From a bacterium (GTDB taxonomy: Bacteria > Hydrogenedentota > Hydrogenedentia > Hydrogenedentiales > SLHB01), in the NCBI GenBank assembly GCA_024231375.1, contig JAAEQP010001020.1:1-16630 (forward strand): 16,630 bases of DNA. The letters run 5' to 3'. The notes under the pieces are model-generated. The model ran no database searches. It saw only the letters and a program-made list of their open reading frames with translations, and was not told the origin of the DNA. Positions 8,108-15,235 of this stretch are shown here, in pieces. The translations under genes and the position numbers were made by a program. Each line of letters opens with the position of its first letter. Within the stretch, counting starts at the first letter, position 1.

Positions 8108-9442
8108 CTACGGGATGATCTCACCCAGGGCCGCCATCATGGCCGGTCCCGATTCGCGCCCCGGGGACATGGCGGTCAGGTACTCCGCAAACTTGATCTC
8201 ATCCGTCTGATCGAAGTACTCGGGCTTGAGGATATACCCCAACTCATCCAATCCAAGGCCAAGAACGAATTTCGGGCCGGTGTCCATCAACTCCTCGGTC
8301 TGCCATGTGAAGGCCGGCGCCGTTTCGCCCGGATGGGTCGCGAACTGGGCGTCGCCTACCGAGAACCACGCCACCTCGGTCTCAATGGTGTCGGTCATGG
8401 TACGCGGGATGAGATTCAGGCCGTCCGCGCTGATCTGGCGGAACATCTCGTTTTCATTGGGCATACCGAAGACGTTATGCGCAAACCGGACTTCCGAGCC
8501 CTGGACCGGCTGGGCGTTCGGCAGTGCGGCGATGACGCGTTCGGCCAGGTCCGATCCGTATTGACCCGCCACCTCGAACGTACGGTGTGGCGCTTTCGGC
8601 TGAACCCATCCACCCACACCGCCCTGCAGATACAGGTGCTCGCCGGGCACGGCGGCCGCCATGTCCTTGTAGAAGGTCCCCACCCAGTCGGAACTCGCCA
8701 GGGTCGTATCGCCGTCCAACACGGTGGGATGACACGCAAACGCCGTCAGTGTCGCGATGGGAGTGCCCAACGCGTCACGGCATTGCAGAATCGTCGCGGC
8801 CTCGTCGACGACGCCCGGTTCACTGTCGTTGACCCGCCAATCACCGCCCTTCGCTTCCGCTTGGACAAGCGTACCTGGCTGAAGGTTCTCGACGGCCTTG
8901 GCTACCTGGGCGGCGCAGGTGTCCACCAGCTTCTGCATGTAGGCCGCGTCGCGTCCGGTCGTGGTTTGCTCGGGCCCGTAGATGCCGATGACGTCCGGGC
9001 TGCAATGGGTGTGCGTCGATACGACGACCACTCGTTCGGGGGTCAACCGTGGAAACGAGGCTTTGGCAGCCGCGGCATCCCGGATGGCCTGCACGGTGTC
9101 GTATTGGATACCAAGAGAATCCACTACGCACAGCACGACGGTTGTCTCGCCATCGTCGAAGGCAATGGCCTTCGCGAACAGGTCGTCGTGCACGCCGGTG
9201 CATTTTCGGTTCTGGTCGTATCCTCCCAGAAACGTCCCGGCATCCGGGTTGACCGTGGCCGAAGAGACGCCTACCCGCAGGGCGGATTGAGATTCCGCTA
9301 CCGCAGGCGCCTCCGTTGTCGGCACGGCTGACGGAGCAGGCGCCTCCGCCGGAGGCGCTTCGGCTTCCTGCGGCGCTGGACCACCGCACGCAAGCGGTAC
9401 GGCCAGTAGGAGGATGAGGATCAGTTTGGTGAGAGATTTCAT
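8108..9442 (-). CDS. Lipoprotein of the neutral/alkaline ceramidase family, probably without the catalytic serine motif
   Basis: The ATG at 9442 is chosen because it has AAAGGAG 5 bp upstream and opens directly into a lipoprotein signal (hydrophobic 7-17, lipobox V-P-L-A-C, C19). An in-frame ATG 33 codons earlier would bury that signal. The 444-residue product then has an Ala/Pro/Glu-rich linker (20-53) and a neutral/alkaline non-lysosomal ceramidase N-terminal-type domain. Matches include H85, the H-T-H-C motif (H144, H146), C-H-P-T (H238) and P-G-E (E373), which correspond to family zinc-ligand positions. The G-D-V-S-P-N-type nucleophile motif appears as G-G-W-V-Q-P (277-282), with no serine. 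The protein is also shorter than characterised ceramidases, which exceed 600 residues. It may therefore be a different zinc hydrolase or a binding protein in the outer envelope. It may be the distal gene of the Gld-type operon, 166 bp further on. Confidence 0.78.
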   Translation of the reverse strand: MKSLTKLILILLLAVPLACGGPAPQEAEAPPAEAPAPSAVPTTEAPAVAESQSALRVGVSSATVNPDAGTFLGGYDQNRKCTGVHDDLFAKAIAFDDGETTVVLCVVDSLGIQYDTVQAIRDAAAAKASFPRLTPERVVVVSTHTHCSPDVIGIYGPEQTTTGRDAAYMQKLVDTCAAQVAKAVENLQPGTLVQAEAKGGDWRVNDSEPGVVDEAATILQCRDALGTPIATLTAFACHPTVLDGDTTLASSDWVGTFYKDMAAAVPGEHLYLQGGVGGWVQPKAPHRTFEVAGQYGSDLAERVIAALPNAQPVQGSEVRFAHNVFGMPNENEMFRQISADGLNLIPRTMTDTIETEVAWFSVGDAQFATHPGETAPAFTWQTEELMDTGPKFVLGLGLDELGYILKPEYFDQTDEIKFAEYLTAMSPGRESGPAMMAALGEIIP

Positions 9443-9447
9443 GGTGA

Positions 9448-9477
9448 CTCCTTTCTCGAACCGGCATGCGGTTCGAG
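9448..9477 (-). promoter_or_regulatory. Ribosome binding site abutted by a perfect 9-bp hairpin
   Basis: On the minus strand the Shine-Dalgarno AAAGGAG (9454 down to 9448) precedes the lipoprotein ATG at 9442. Immediately 5' of it lies a perfect inverted repeat, CTCGAACCG - 5-nt loop - CGGTTCGAG (9477-9469 and 9463-9455). No U-run follows it, so it is not a standard terminator. A smaller hairpin with arms ACGGC/GCCGT lies at 9489-9503. The structure could protect the 5' end of the message or affect ribosome access; which of these is inference. I found no clear sigma70 promoter in 9443-9608. Confidence 0.5.
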
Positions 9478-9608
9478 CAGTCTGCCGGACGGCATCACGC
9501 CGTGAAATGCACCGGGGACGTGGTGACGTCGAGTGTGCCAACAGGAAGTCGCGGCCCGCGGCGGACTGAACTCATGCACAGCATCGTCACGAGCGGGGCA
9601 CGAGCCTC

Positions 9609-11474
9609 CTACTCTTGGGCTGGCTGCGTCTCCCGAATGCCGCGAACCACTTCGCGGAGCGAGTCTATCACGTTCTGCTCCACGTAGAAAACCCCGGGAT
9701 AGTCGGGCAACGTCGCGAACCGGTAACGCGTGGCATCGCCGTAGAGACCGCCGACGCTTGCGGGGCCAAGGGTCGTGCGTGATTCGCCGTCCTCGCCCAC
9801 TACGTCCACCTCGAACCGAAGGATCGGTTCGGCCAAGCCGTATGGCGCAGGGTCCTCCAGCGGCTCGGACCGGGCGCATCCCCAAACCTCAACAGGGTTC
9901 ACCGCGTCAAGCAACGCGTCCATGTCGGTTTGAGACTCCCACGCCATTCCAGCGGGCTCTGCCACGTCCCACCGGCGGGACCCCTTCACGAACCGGTACG
10001 ACGTGCCTTCGAAGGTCAGACGGACCTCGCGCGCCGATTCGGTGTCGAAGGAGAAGAGGCTCTTCTCCCGGAAGTAGAAGCTGGTCTTCTTCAACCAAAC
10101 GACTTCCTGTTTCGACAGGGTCGTAATCGCGCCCGTATCCTGCAGCACGTAGGAACGCTCATCGGTGCGGTCGCCGTCACCCACCACGATCCGTGCAGGC
10201 TCGGGGTCGTCGGCAAACGTTATCGCGATCTCGACGGTCGGTTCGTCAAGCCCGAAAGACGGCCACGCCTCGGCGTAGAAGTGTTTCCCGCGCATTGCCT
10301 GCAGCGCTTCCACGAAGCCATCCACAGCCCGGGGGTCCGCCGCCTCCTGAACAGGCTCCAGCAAGCGCCACACGCCTTCTGCGTCCTTCTCGGCAAGGAC
10401 GTGCTCTTCTCCGCGCGTGTACTCGAACCGCGTGATTTCATCCTCGCGCGACAGAATCCGCTTCTCCAGGAAGGCCTCCGGCCGCGACGGGAGGAGCGTG
10501 AAGACTTGGGCGTCGATCTGGAACACCGCCTCTTCGCCTTCCCGCTTTACAAAGAGGCCGCCTTTCTCGCCTTCGCCAGACAGGTTCCCGAAATACACGG
10601 TCTGCGCGTCGCCATCCTCGCCCAGAAAGGCCGTGATCCGGCATCGCGGTGGCGCGAGCCCATAGTCGTCGAGACTCTCGGGCGCGTCCACGAAGTCCCT
10701 GCCAACCGCGAACAAGATTTCCTGGGACAACTCCGCCACCATCGCCTGGTCGGCGGGTCCTTCCTCGGGCTCCGTCAGGGTCCAGCCAACGCCTTTCCGC
10801 CATTCGACCACTACGGCGACAGACTCCTCCGCGCCGCTCAGTTCCGCGGGAGCATCCGGCGCATCAGGCGTGTCGTCATCTTCCTTGCGGGGCCGGATGC
10901 GGGCGTACTCCAAGCGCCGGACGCCCGCGTCCGCATTGGTCATGAGGTACATATGCCGCAGCAGGTCCAAACTGCGGTTCAACTCGAAACAAGCGGCGTC
11001 GGGAACCATGACCACGGGACCTTCATCTAACCTGGCGTATCGGTCCTTCTGGTAGGGGTCCAGGGTTCCGAAGGTGACCTGATGGGATCCGCCCTCCGCC
11101 GTTTCGGCTTGAACCGTCAGCAATGGCTGGTCCAGTCCAAATTCTTCCAGACTGTCGGGGTCGTCCGCGATGATGCGGTCGCTGATGAGGTTCGCGAAAT
11201 GCTCCGCGCAACGGTTCCACAGCGCATGATGCGCAGCGAGTTCATAGGGCTGCACAATCTGCCACGTGTCGCCTTCGACGCGCACGCCGACCGAGGGGGC
11301 ACCGTCTTCCTGCTGGATGCTGATCCGTTTCACCGCGTCGGCCTCGAAGGCGAACACGCGCTTTGATTCGATGGTGCGTCGTTCGGTCTCCTTCTCCCAG
11401 CGCAGACTCCACCAGTATCCTGCGCACAGAAGCACCAGCACCGCGATCAGAAGAGCTGTGGACCTCAGCTTCAT
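9609..11474 (-). CDS. DUF4340 protein with four internal repeats, membrane-anchored
   Basis: The ATG at 11474 is preferred over upstream in-frame starts because it has GGAGGAAA about 6-8 bp upstream, forms an ATGA overlap with the preceding gldG-like stop, and begins straight into a membrane anchor (residues 7-22, A-L-L-I-A-V-L-V-L-L-C-A-G-Y-W-W). The rest of the 621 residues should lie outside the cytoplasm. Four copies of one module are visible, each opening with W-x-(I/L/V)-x-x-P (W71, W231, W369, W502) and reaching (F/Y)-G-L-x-x-P about 40 residues later (112-117, 271-276, 407-412, 545-550). This is the DUF4340 pattern, common beside GldG-type ABC systems. An acidic, Pro/Ala-rich linker (about 196-216) separates copies 1 and 2. 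Biochemical function is unknown; a structural part of the ABC complex is the usual guess. Confidence 0.85.
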   Translation of the reverse strand: MKLRSTALLIAVLVLLCAGYWWSLRWEKETERRTIESKRVFAFEADAVKRISIQQEDGAPSVGVRVEGDTWQIVQPYELAAHHALWNRCAEHFANLISDRIIADDPDSLEEFGLDQPLLTVQAETAEGGSHQVTFGTLDPYQKDRYARLDEGPVVMVPDAACFELNRSLDLLRHMYLMTNADAGVRRLEYARIRPRKEDDDTPDAPDAPAELSGAEESVAVVVEWRKGVGWTLTEPEEGPADQAMVAELSQEILFAVGRDFVDAPESLDDYGLAPPRCRITAFLGEDGDAQTVYFGNLSGEGEKGGLFVKREGEEAVFQIDAQVFTLLPSRPEAFLEKRILSREDEITRFEYTRGEEHVLAEKDAEGVWRLLEPVQEAADPRAVDGFVEALQAMRGKHFYAEAWPSFGLDEPTVEIAITFADDPEPARIVVGDGDRTDERSYVLQDTGAITTLSKQEVVWLKKTSFYFREKSLFSFDTESAREVRLTFEGTSYRFVKGSRRWDVAEPAGMAWESQTDMDALLDAVNPVEVWGCARSEPLEDPAPYGLAEPILRFEVDVVGEDGESRTTLGPASVGGLYGDATRYRFATLPDYPGVFYVEQNVIDSLREVVRGIRETQPAQE

Positions 11475-13129
11475 TGGTATTTCCTCCGCAACGCATGGGC
11501 CACCAAACCCGCGACGACGACCGCCTGGAGAACGCCCAGGATGGCAACCCATGCCACCACTTGCTCGGCGCTTTCCGTGAGCCGGATCGGTTGCTGAGCC
11601 TGGTTCGGCCGGATGCCGATCAATTCTTCGTGCTCGCACAACCAGGCGGTCGCGTTAAGCAGGAAGTTAAGATGCCCGGAATTCAATACCGAATCATCCG
11701 CGGTGATGTCCGTGTCTCCCATCACCACGATCCGGGCATCCCGCGTTCGACCCGTGTCACCCACGGGCACGCTGGTACGGGCCGTCACCGCCGCGGCCAC
11801 CCCAATGGATCCCACGAGTTCGTCCGGGTCCTGTTCGGGTCGTGCCGCGGTCGCCACGGTGAGAAACTCAAGCCGCTTCTCCGCCCAGGTGTACGGCAGG
11901 GTCCGGAGTATTCTTGTTCCCACAGTGCCTTCCGGCATCTCGGGCGCGAGTTCGACCGAACGCGCGAGCATCAGGCTCATCTGCTGGTTGAAGTTGCTGG
12001 AGATCTTGTGGTCGGCGCTGAAGCATCCAAGGAACTCTACGTCCGGCACATCCTCCTGGCCGAAGAGATTCACGGCGGCCGTGTCGGGCAGCAGGTCGAT
12101 GACACCGAACCGGTCACTCACGGTCGATATCAACACATCGTCGCCTACGATAATGCCATAACGCGATTCCAACCAAGAGAGGAACGCCATCCTCGGCATA
12201 GGCCCGCCGCCCTGCACCGCCGTCACGTCAAGGAGGGCCAGCATGCGCCCGCCGTCGCTCATGTACCGATGAATCGCGTCGATCTCGGGCCCGCTCATGT
12301 TGGCTTCAAGCCGGTTGATGCACAGAATGTCGCAGTCCGCCGGGATCCGGGGATTCTCCGTGGTAATGGCAAAATCCTCCGCCCGGTACGACTCCGCCTG
12401 AAGGAGCTGCCGGAACATACGGGTGTCGTTCCGCTCCCCATGACCCGTCAAGAAGCAGACCTTGGGCGTGGCGCCTCGAGTGAGGTTTATCAGCGTATTC
12501 GTGAAGTCGGTCTCCTCAAGGCGCGCCGGGTTCCCCGCCAACGACACCGCCCTGCTCGCCCCGCCACACCGGAGCACCAGGGAGCCCAGCCGGCTGGTGT
12601 AGGTAACCTTCATCGCCTGCAACCGCGCGATGTCCTTCTGCGGGTCCATAAACACAAGACTCAGATACGGGGTGTGTTCCTGGCAGCGCTCCAGGAAACG
12701 GACCGTCTTCTCCTTGGCGATGTCGTTTTCCCGGTCGCCCGTGTTCAGGAACAGGACAAGGATCTCCACGTCCTTGTCCAGCTGCTCCAACACCTGAACG
12801 GTCTGGTGGGCCAGTTCACGACGCCCCTCCTGGGTCAAGTCCCAGGACCAGTCGATCCGCTTGGCGAATGCATACAGCGCGATACAGATCCCCAGGAACG
12901 CCAGCGATCCGATCACCATATTCAGCGGTTCCAGGCTCCGGCTTTCCTCCGCCATGCTCACGGCGAGAATGAGACTGACGATGAGCCACACCGCACCGAA
13001 GGCCACACCAAGGCCCAAGGGCGCCAAGACCCAAGGCACAAAAAAGTCCTCGGTGAGCAGGAGGATGTTAATGGCGGCCGCGATTCCAAGGAGGGCGCCC
13101 AGCCCGGTGATGGTACGTACGAGCTTCAT
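11471..13129 (-). CDS. GldG-like ABC transporter auxiliary protein
   Basis: The 552-residue product belongs to the GldG / ABC_transp_aux type. The start is placed at the ATG at 13129 (M-K-L-V-R-T), which has GGAGGG about 8 bp upstream and follows the permease stop by 2 bp. The alternative ATG at 13144 has only a poorly spaced AGGA and would overlap the permease gene. Three N-terminal membrane segments (about 7-26, 30-55, 68-86) precede the hallmark R-I-D-W-S-W-D-L-T and L-D-K-D-V-E-I region of the extracytoplasmic domain. F-L-T-G-H-G-E-R-N is another family-typical stretch. A single C-terminal membrane helix (about 525-545) ends in R-R-K-Y-Q. In Bacteroidota, GldA, GldF and GldG are needed for gliding; elsewhere the role is unknown. 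The stop overlaps the DUF4340 start (ATGA). Confidence 0.85.
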   Translation of the reverse strand: MKLVRTITGLGALLGIAAAINILLLTEDFFVPWVLAPLGLGVAFGAVWLIVSLILAVSMAEESRSLEPLNMVIGSLAFLGICIALYAFAKRIDWSWDLTQEGRRELAHQTVQVLEQLDKDVEILVLFLNTGDRENDIAKEKTVRFLERCQEHTPYLSLVFMDPQKDIARLQAMKVTYTSRLGSLVLRCGGASRAVSLAGNPARLEETDFTNTLINLTRGATPKVCFLTGHGERNDTRMFRQLLQAESYRAEDFAITTENPRIPADCDILCINRLEANMSGPEIDAIHRYMSDGGRMLALLDVTAVQGGGPMPRMAFLSWLESRYGIIVGDDVLISTVSDRFGVIDLLPDTAAVNLFGQEDVPDVEFLGCFSADHKISSNFNQQMSLMLARSVELAPEMPEGTVGTRILRTLPYTWAEKRLEFLTVATAARPEQDPDELVGSIGVAAAVTARTSVPVGDTGRTRDARIVVMGDTDITADDSVLNSGHLNFLLNATAWLCEHEELIGIRPNQAQQPIRLTESAEQVVAWVAILGVLQAVVVAGLVAHALRRKYQ

Positions 13130-13131
13130 CG

Positions 13132-13962
13132 CTAGGCCCTCCATTTCCTGCTGTCAAGCACCCGGAACGTGAGGAAGAGGAACAAGGCACAGAACAGTAC
13201 GTAGTAGGCTAGGTCGTGGATCTGAACGATGCCCAGTGCCATCTCGCCCATGTGGGCGTCGAGCGGCAGTTCGGTCACCAGCCCCCGGAACAACTGGTAT
13301 GCCATTCCCAACACGGAGTGAAGCCCCGGAGCGAGCGACTCGGGAGCGGGCAGTTCGACCGGCAGGTCCGCCCCGAACGTGCCGACGACGTACGAGATGA
13401 ACCAAATGCCGAAGGTCATGGTGGCCGCCGTGATCTGATTGCGCGCGATGGCCGACACGAACAGCCCTAGGCTCATGAAGGCGGCGCTCATCATGAACAC
13501 CGCCAGTAGACCAAACCACAACACCGTGGTTTCCACGTCCGTGTAGTACGACATGAGTGCCAGATGCACACCGACTACGCTCAGCAAGACGGCGACCATT
13601 CCCAAGGAAGCGGTGAACTTGCCGAAGATGATGTCGCGATTGCGCCAGGGATGGGCCATCAGAAGTTCGGCGGTGCCTCGGTTCTTCTCTTCCGCCAGCA
13701 GGCGCATTGTTATCAATGGCCCGAGAAAGAGGACCAGTTGTCCACAGAACACGAGGAACGGGCTGAGAAAGGCTTCCTCAAGGTCAGGGATGCCGGTCAA
13801 TCCGAAGGTGGACGGGGACTCGGTCCTCCGGCAGTGCAGGATGAACGTGGCTGCGAACCCGATGCCGGATGTCACCGCGTACACGCCGACGACAACATAT
13901 CCGATGGGTGTGATGAAGAAGCTGGAGAATTCACGTTTGCATACGGCCCACATGCCCCTCAT
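13132..13962 (-). CDS. GldF-like ABC-2 type permease
   Basis: This 276-residue inner-membrane permease has about six hydrophobic segments (about 18-42, 64-88, 113-138, 147-172, 180-200, 250-270). Between segments 2 and 3 is the family-typical cytoplasmic loop R-L-L-A-E-E-K-N-R-G-T-A-E-L-L, followed by D-I-I-F-G-K-F. That loop marks GldF/NosY-like ABC-2 permeases that pair with GldA-type ATPases. The start has a strong AAGGAGG 6 bp upstream, lying inside the end of the ATPase gene, and the ATG overlaps that stop by 4 bp (ATGA), so translation is probably coupled. M4 would be an alternative start, but spacing favours M1. Substrate unknown. Confidence 0.9.
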   Translation of the reverse strand: MRGMWAVCKREFSSFFITPIGYVVVGVYAVTSGIGFAATFILHCRRTESPSTFGLTGIPDLEEAFLSPFLVFCGQLVLFLGPLITMRLLAEEKNRGTAELLMAHPWRNRDIIFGKFTASLGMVAVLLSVVGVHLALMSYYTDVETTVLWFGLLAVFMMSAAFMSLGLFVSAIARNQITAATMTFGIWFISYVVGTFGADLPVELPAPESLAPGLHSVLGMAYQLFRGLVTELPLDAHMGEMALGIVQIHDLAYYVLFCALFLFLTFRVLDSRKWRA

Positions 13963-14912
13963 GACGCGCCTCCTTCCCCACCCGGAGTGGCTTCGCCATC
14001 TTGAGATACCGCCTCGATGAACAGATCCTCGAGGGACCGCGTCCGAATCTTCATCTGGTGAAGCTGGAATCCCCCCTGAACCAGAGCGCGTGCGACCGCG
14101 CCGCGTATCTCCGGACTGTTCTCCCCATGGACCACATACTGCCCCGTGTTCTCCGCCGTCACGCGATCCACCCCTGGAACGGCCTTGAGTGAACGCAGCA
14201 GGGCGTCGAGAGGGCCGTGCGCTTCCACCTCCAGAGCGATCGTGTCGCCGACACCCGCAAGATGCCCGGTCGTGTCCGACGCCACCAGGCGGCCACGATT
14301 GATGATGAGCACGCGTTCACATACCAGCGCGGCCTCGGGCAGGATGTGTGTGCTGAGAAGGACTGTGTGATCCGTGGCCAAGTCGCGAATCATCTGGCGA
14401 ATCTCGATGATCTGTCGGGGGTCCAAGCCCTCCGTTGGCTCGTCAAGAATGAGGACGGGGGGACTACCCAGGAGCGCCTGGGCCAACCCCACGCGCTGGC
14501 GGTAGCCCTTGGACAGGTTCTTGATGATGCGCCGTTCCATTCCGCCGAGTCCCGCTCGGTCCATCGCCCGGTCCACTTCGATTCGGCGCGCCCGTCCGCC
14601 CAGGCCCTTCACTTCAGCCACATATCCAAGATAGGACGAGACGATCATCTCCGGGTACAGCGGCACGCTCTCGGGCAAGTAGCCGATGCGACGTTTCACC
14701 TCGATCGGATTGTCGTCCACATGGTAGCCGGCGATGCGGACACCACCACGGGTTGCGGGGGTGCATCCGGTGATCACTCGCATCGTGGTGGTCTTCCCGG
14801 CGCCGTTAGGCCCGAGGAATCCAACGATCTCGCCCCGCTCCACGTCGAACGAGACGTCGTCTACCGCGGCAAGCGCCCCGTAGCACTTGGTAAGGCCTTT
14901 CACCTGGATCAT
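13959..14912 (-). CDS. GldA-like ABC transporter ATPase
   Basis: This first gene of the leftward operon encodes a 317-residue ATPase. Motifs: Walker A G-P-N-G-A-G-K-T-T (34-42), a Q-loop replaced by Y-L-P-E (77-80) as is usual in the GldA/NatA/CcmA branch, signature L-S-K-G-Y-R-Q-R (132-139), Walker B V-L-I-L-D-E-P-T (152-159) and H-loop H188. About 85 further residues after the ATPase core form the accessory C-terminal domain common in this branch. The ATG at 14912 has AAGGAG at 14921-14926, 8 bp upstream. It should energise the GldF-like permease that follows. Neighbouring gldG-like and DUF4340 genes make the GldA assignment firmer than the sequence alone would. I do not give a gld symbol because no gliding machinery is visible. 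Confidence 0.9.
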   Translation of the reverse strand: MIQVKGLTKCYGALAAVDDVSFDVERGEIVGFLGPNGAGKTTTMRVITGCTPATRGGVRIAGYHVDDNPIEVKRRIGYLPESVPLYPEMIVSSYLGYVAEVKGLGGRARRIEVDRAMDRAGLGGMERRIIKNLSKGYRQRVGLAQALLGSPPVLILDEPTEGLDPRQIIEIRQMIRDLATDHTVLLSTHILPEAALVCERVLIINRGRLVASDTTGHLAGVGDTIALEVEAHGPLDALLRSLKAVPGVDRVTAENTGQYVVHGENSPEIRGAVARALVQGGFQLHQMKIRTRSLEDLFIEAVSQDGEATPGGEGGAS

Positions 14913-14983
14913 ATGACAAGCTCCTTGTGATCCTGGGTAGTATGCACTTTACAAAGCCCGATTTTCCAGGGCTCATTTCCATA

Positions 14984-15010
14984 AATATACGAATTATGCG
15001 CACAAGTCAA
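14984..15010 (-). promoter_or_regulatory. Candidate sigma70-type promoter for the Gld-type operon
   Basis: Reading the minus strand, TTGACT (15010-15005) is a 5/6 match to the -35 box. Fifteen bp further on, TATATT (14989-14984) is a 5/6 match to the -10 box. The spacing is short; a weaker hexamer TATTTA (14987-14982) would give 17 bp. Transcription would start near 14977 and leave a leader of about 65 nt before the ATG at 14912. It is an AT-rich island at the right place, but many such matches occur by chance. Confidence 0.45.
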
Positions 15011-15039
15011 TTGACAAACGGGCAAATATCTGCCATATT
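15011..15039 (+). promoter_or_regulatory. Candidate rightward sigma70-type promoter with an operator-like palindrome in the spacer
   Basis: TTGACA (15011-15016) is a perfect -35 box, followed after exactly 17 bp by CATATT (15034-15039), a 4/6 match to -10. The spacer and the first base of the -10 hold GGCAAATATCTGCC (15021-15034), a palindrome with 12 of 14 positions symmetric, in the usual position for a repressor site. The promoter would start a transcript near 15046, leaving about 190 nt before the small gene at 15236. Its -35 box directly abuts that of the leftward promoter. Confidence 0.5.
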
Positions 15040-15183
15040 TTGGGCAGGTAACAGGCACTAAATGCCGTATTTGGTCCCTCGAGTTGCAGGCGATCCGAAA
15101 CGACTCCAGCAACCACCGGTAGAATATACTGCGGGAGAGGGACTTAGCACAAGGGCCAAAAAACGCAGCACCTTGGCACGCGA

Positions 15184-15203
15184 TATGCTCAAGTATGCTT
15201 GAG
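15184..15203 (+). repeat. Two tandem 10-bp units forming a palindrome upstream of the small CxxC gene
   Basis: TATGCTCAAG (15184-15193) is followed directly by TATGCTTGAG (15194-15203); 8 of 10 positions match. The differences create a perfect inverted repeat, CTCAAG-TATG-CTTGAG (15188-15203). With TTGGCA (15173-15178) 15 bp upstream, the second TATGCT could also serve as a weak -10. It may be an operator or a short leader hairpin 32 bp before the ATG at 15236. Confidence 0.4.
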
Positions 15204-15235
15204 GGCGCCGACAACAAGACGGCGAGGTGATTGAG

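Larger units (their letters stand above)
14913..15235. other. Long intergenic regulatory stretch between the Gld-type operon and the small CxxC gene
   Basis: About 320 bp without a convincing gene, AT-richer than its flanks, especially between 14940 and 15060. It holds two divergent promoter candidates, an operator-like palindrome and a second palindrome near the small gene (listed separately). A small hairpin with arms AGCCC/GGGCT (14955-14959 and 14969-14973) would fall in the leader of the leftward transcript. A 46-codon reading frame (15062-15202) exists on the + strand but lacks a good ribosome site and the high GC3 of the neighbours. Confidence 0.7.

Noticed and set aside
8333..9331. 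A 332-codon open frame on the + strand
   Set aside because: It is antisense to the ceramidase-family lipoprotein, whose signal peptide and zinc motifs make the minus strand the coding one.
9531..9545. A TTGGCAC stretch on the - strand resembling a sigma54 -24 element upstream of the lipoprotein gene
   Set aside because: The matching TTGC -12 element is absent at the required spacing (ACGT instead), so it is not supported as a sigma54 promoter.
9930..11030. A 366-codon open frame on the + strand
   Set aside because: It is the reverse shadow of the DUF4340 gene, whose four repeats are clear on the minus strand.
11363..13135. A 590-codon open frame on the + strand across the gldG-like gene
   Set aside because: It lies antisense to a clear GldG-family gene with a ribosome site and overlaps. 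Its product is rich in Arg, His, Pro and Gln with no recognisable motif, as expected for the reverse frame of high-GC coding DNA.
15062..15202. A 46-codon + strand frame just after the rightward promoter candidate
   Set aside because: GC at third positions is about half, unlike the high-GC3 neighbours. The ribosome site is weak (only AGG/CAGG) and no family is recognisable. It is kept as a remote possibility for a leader peptide only.
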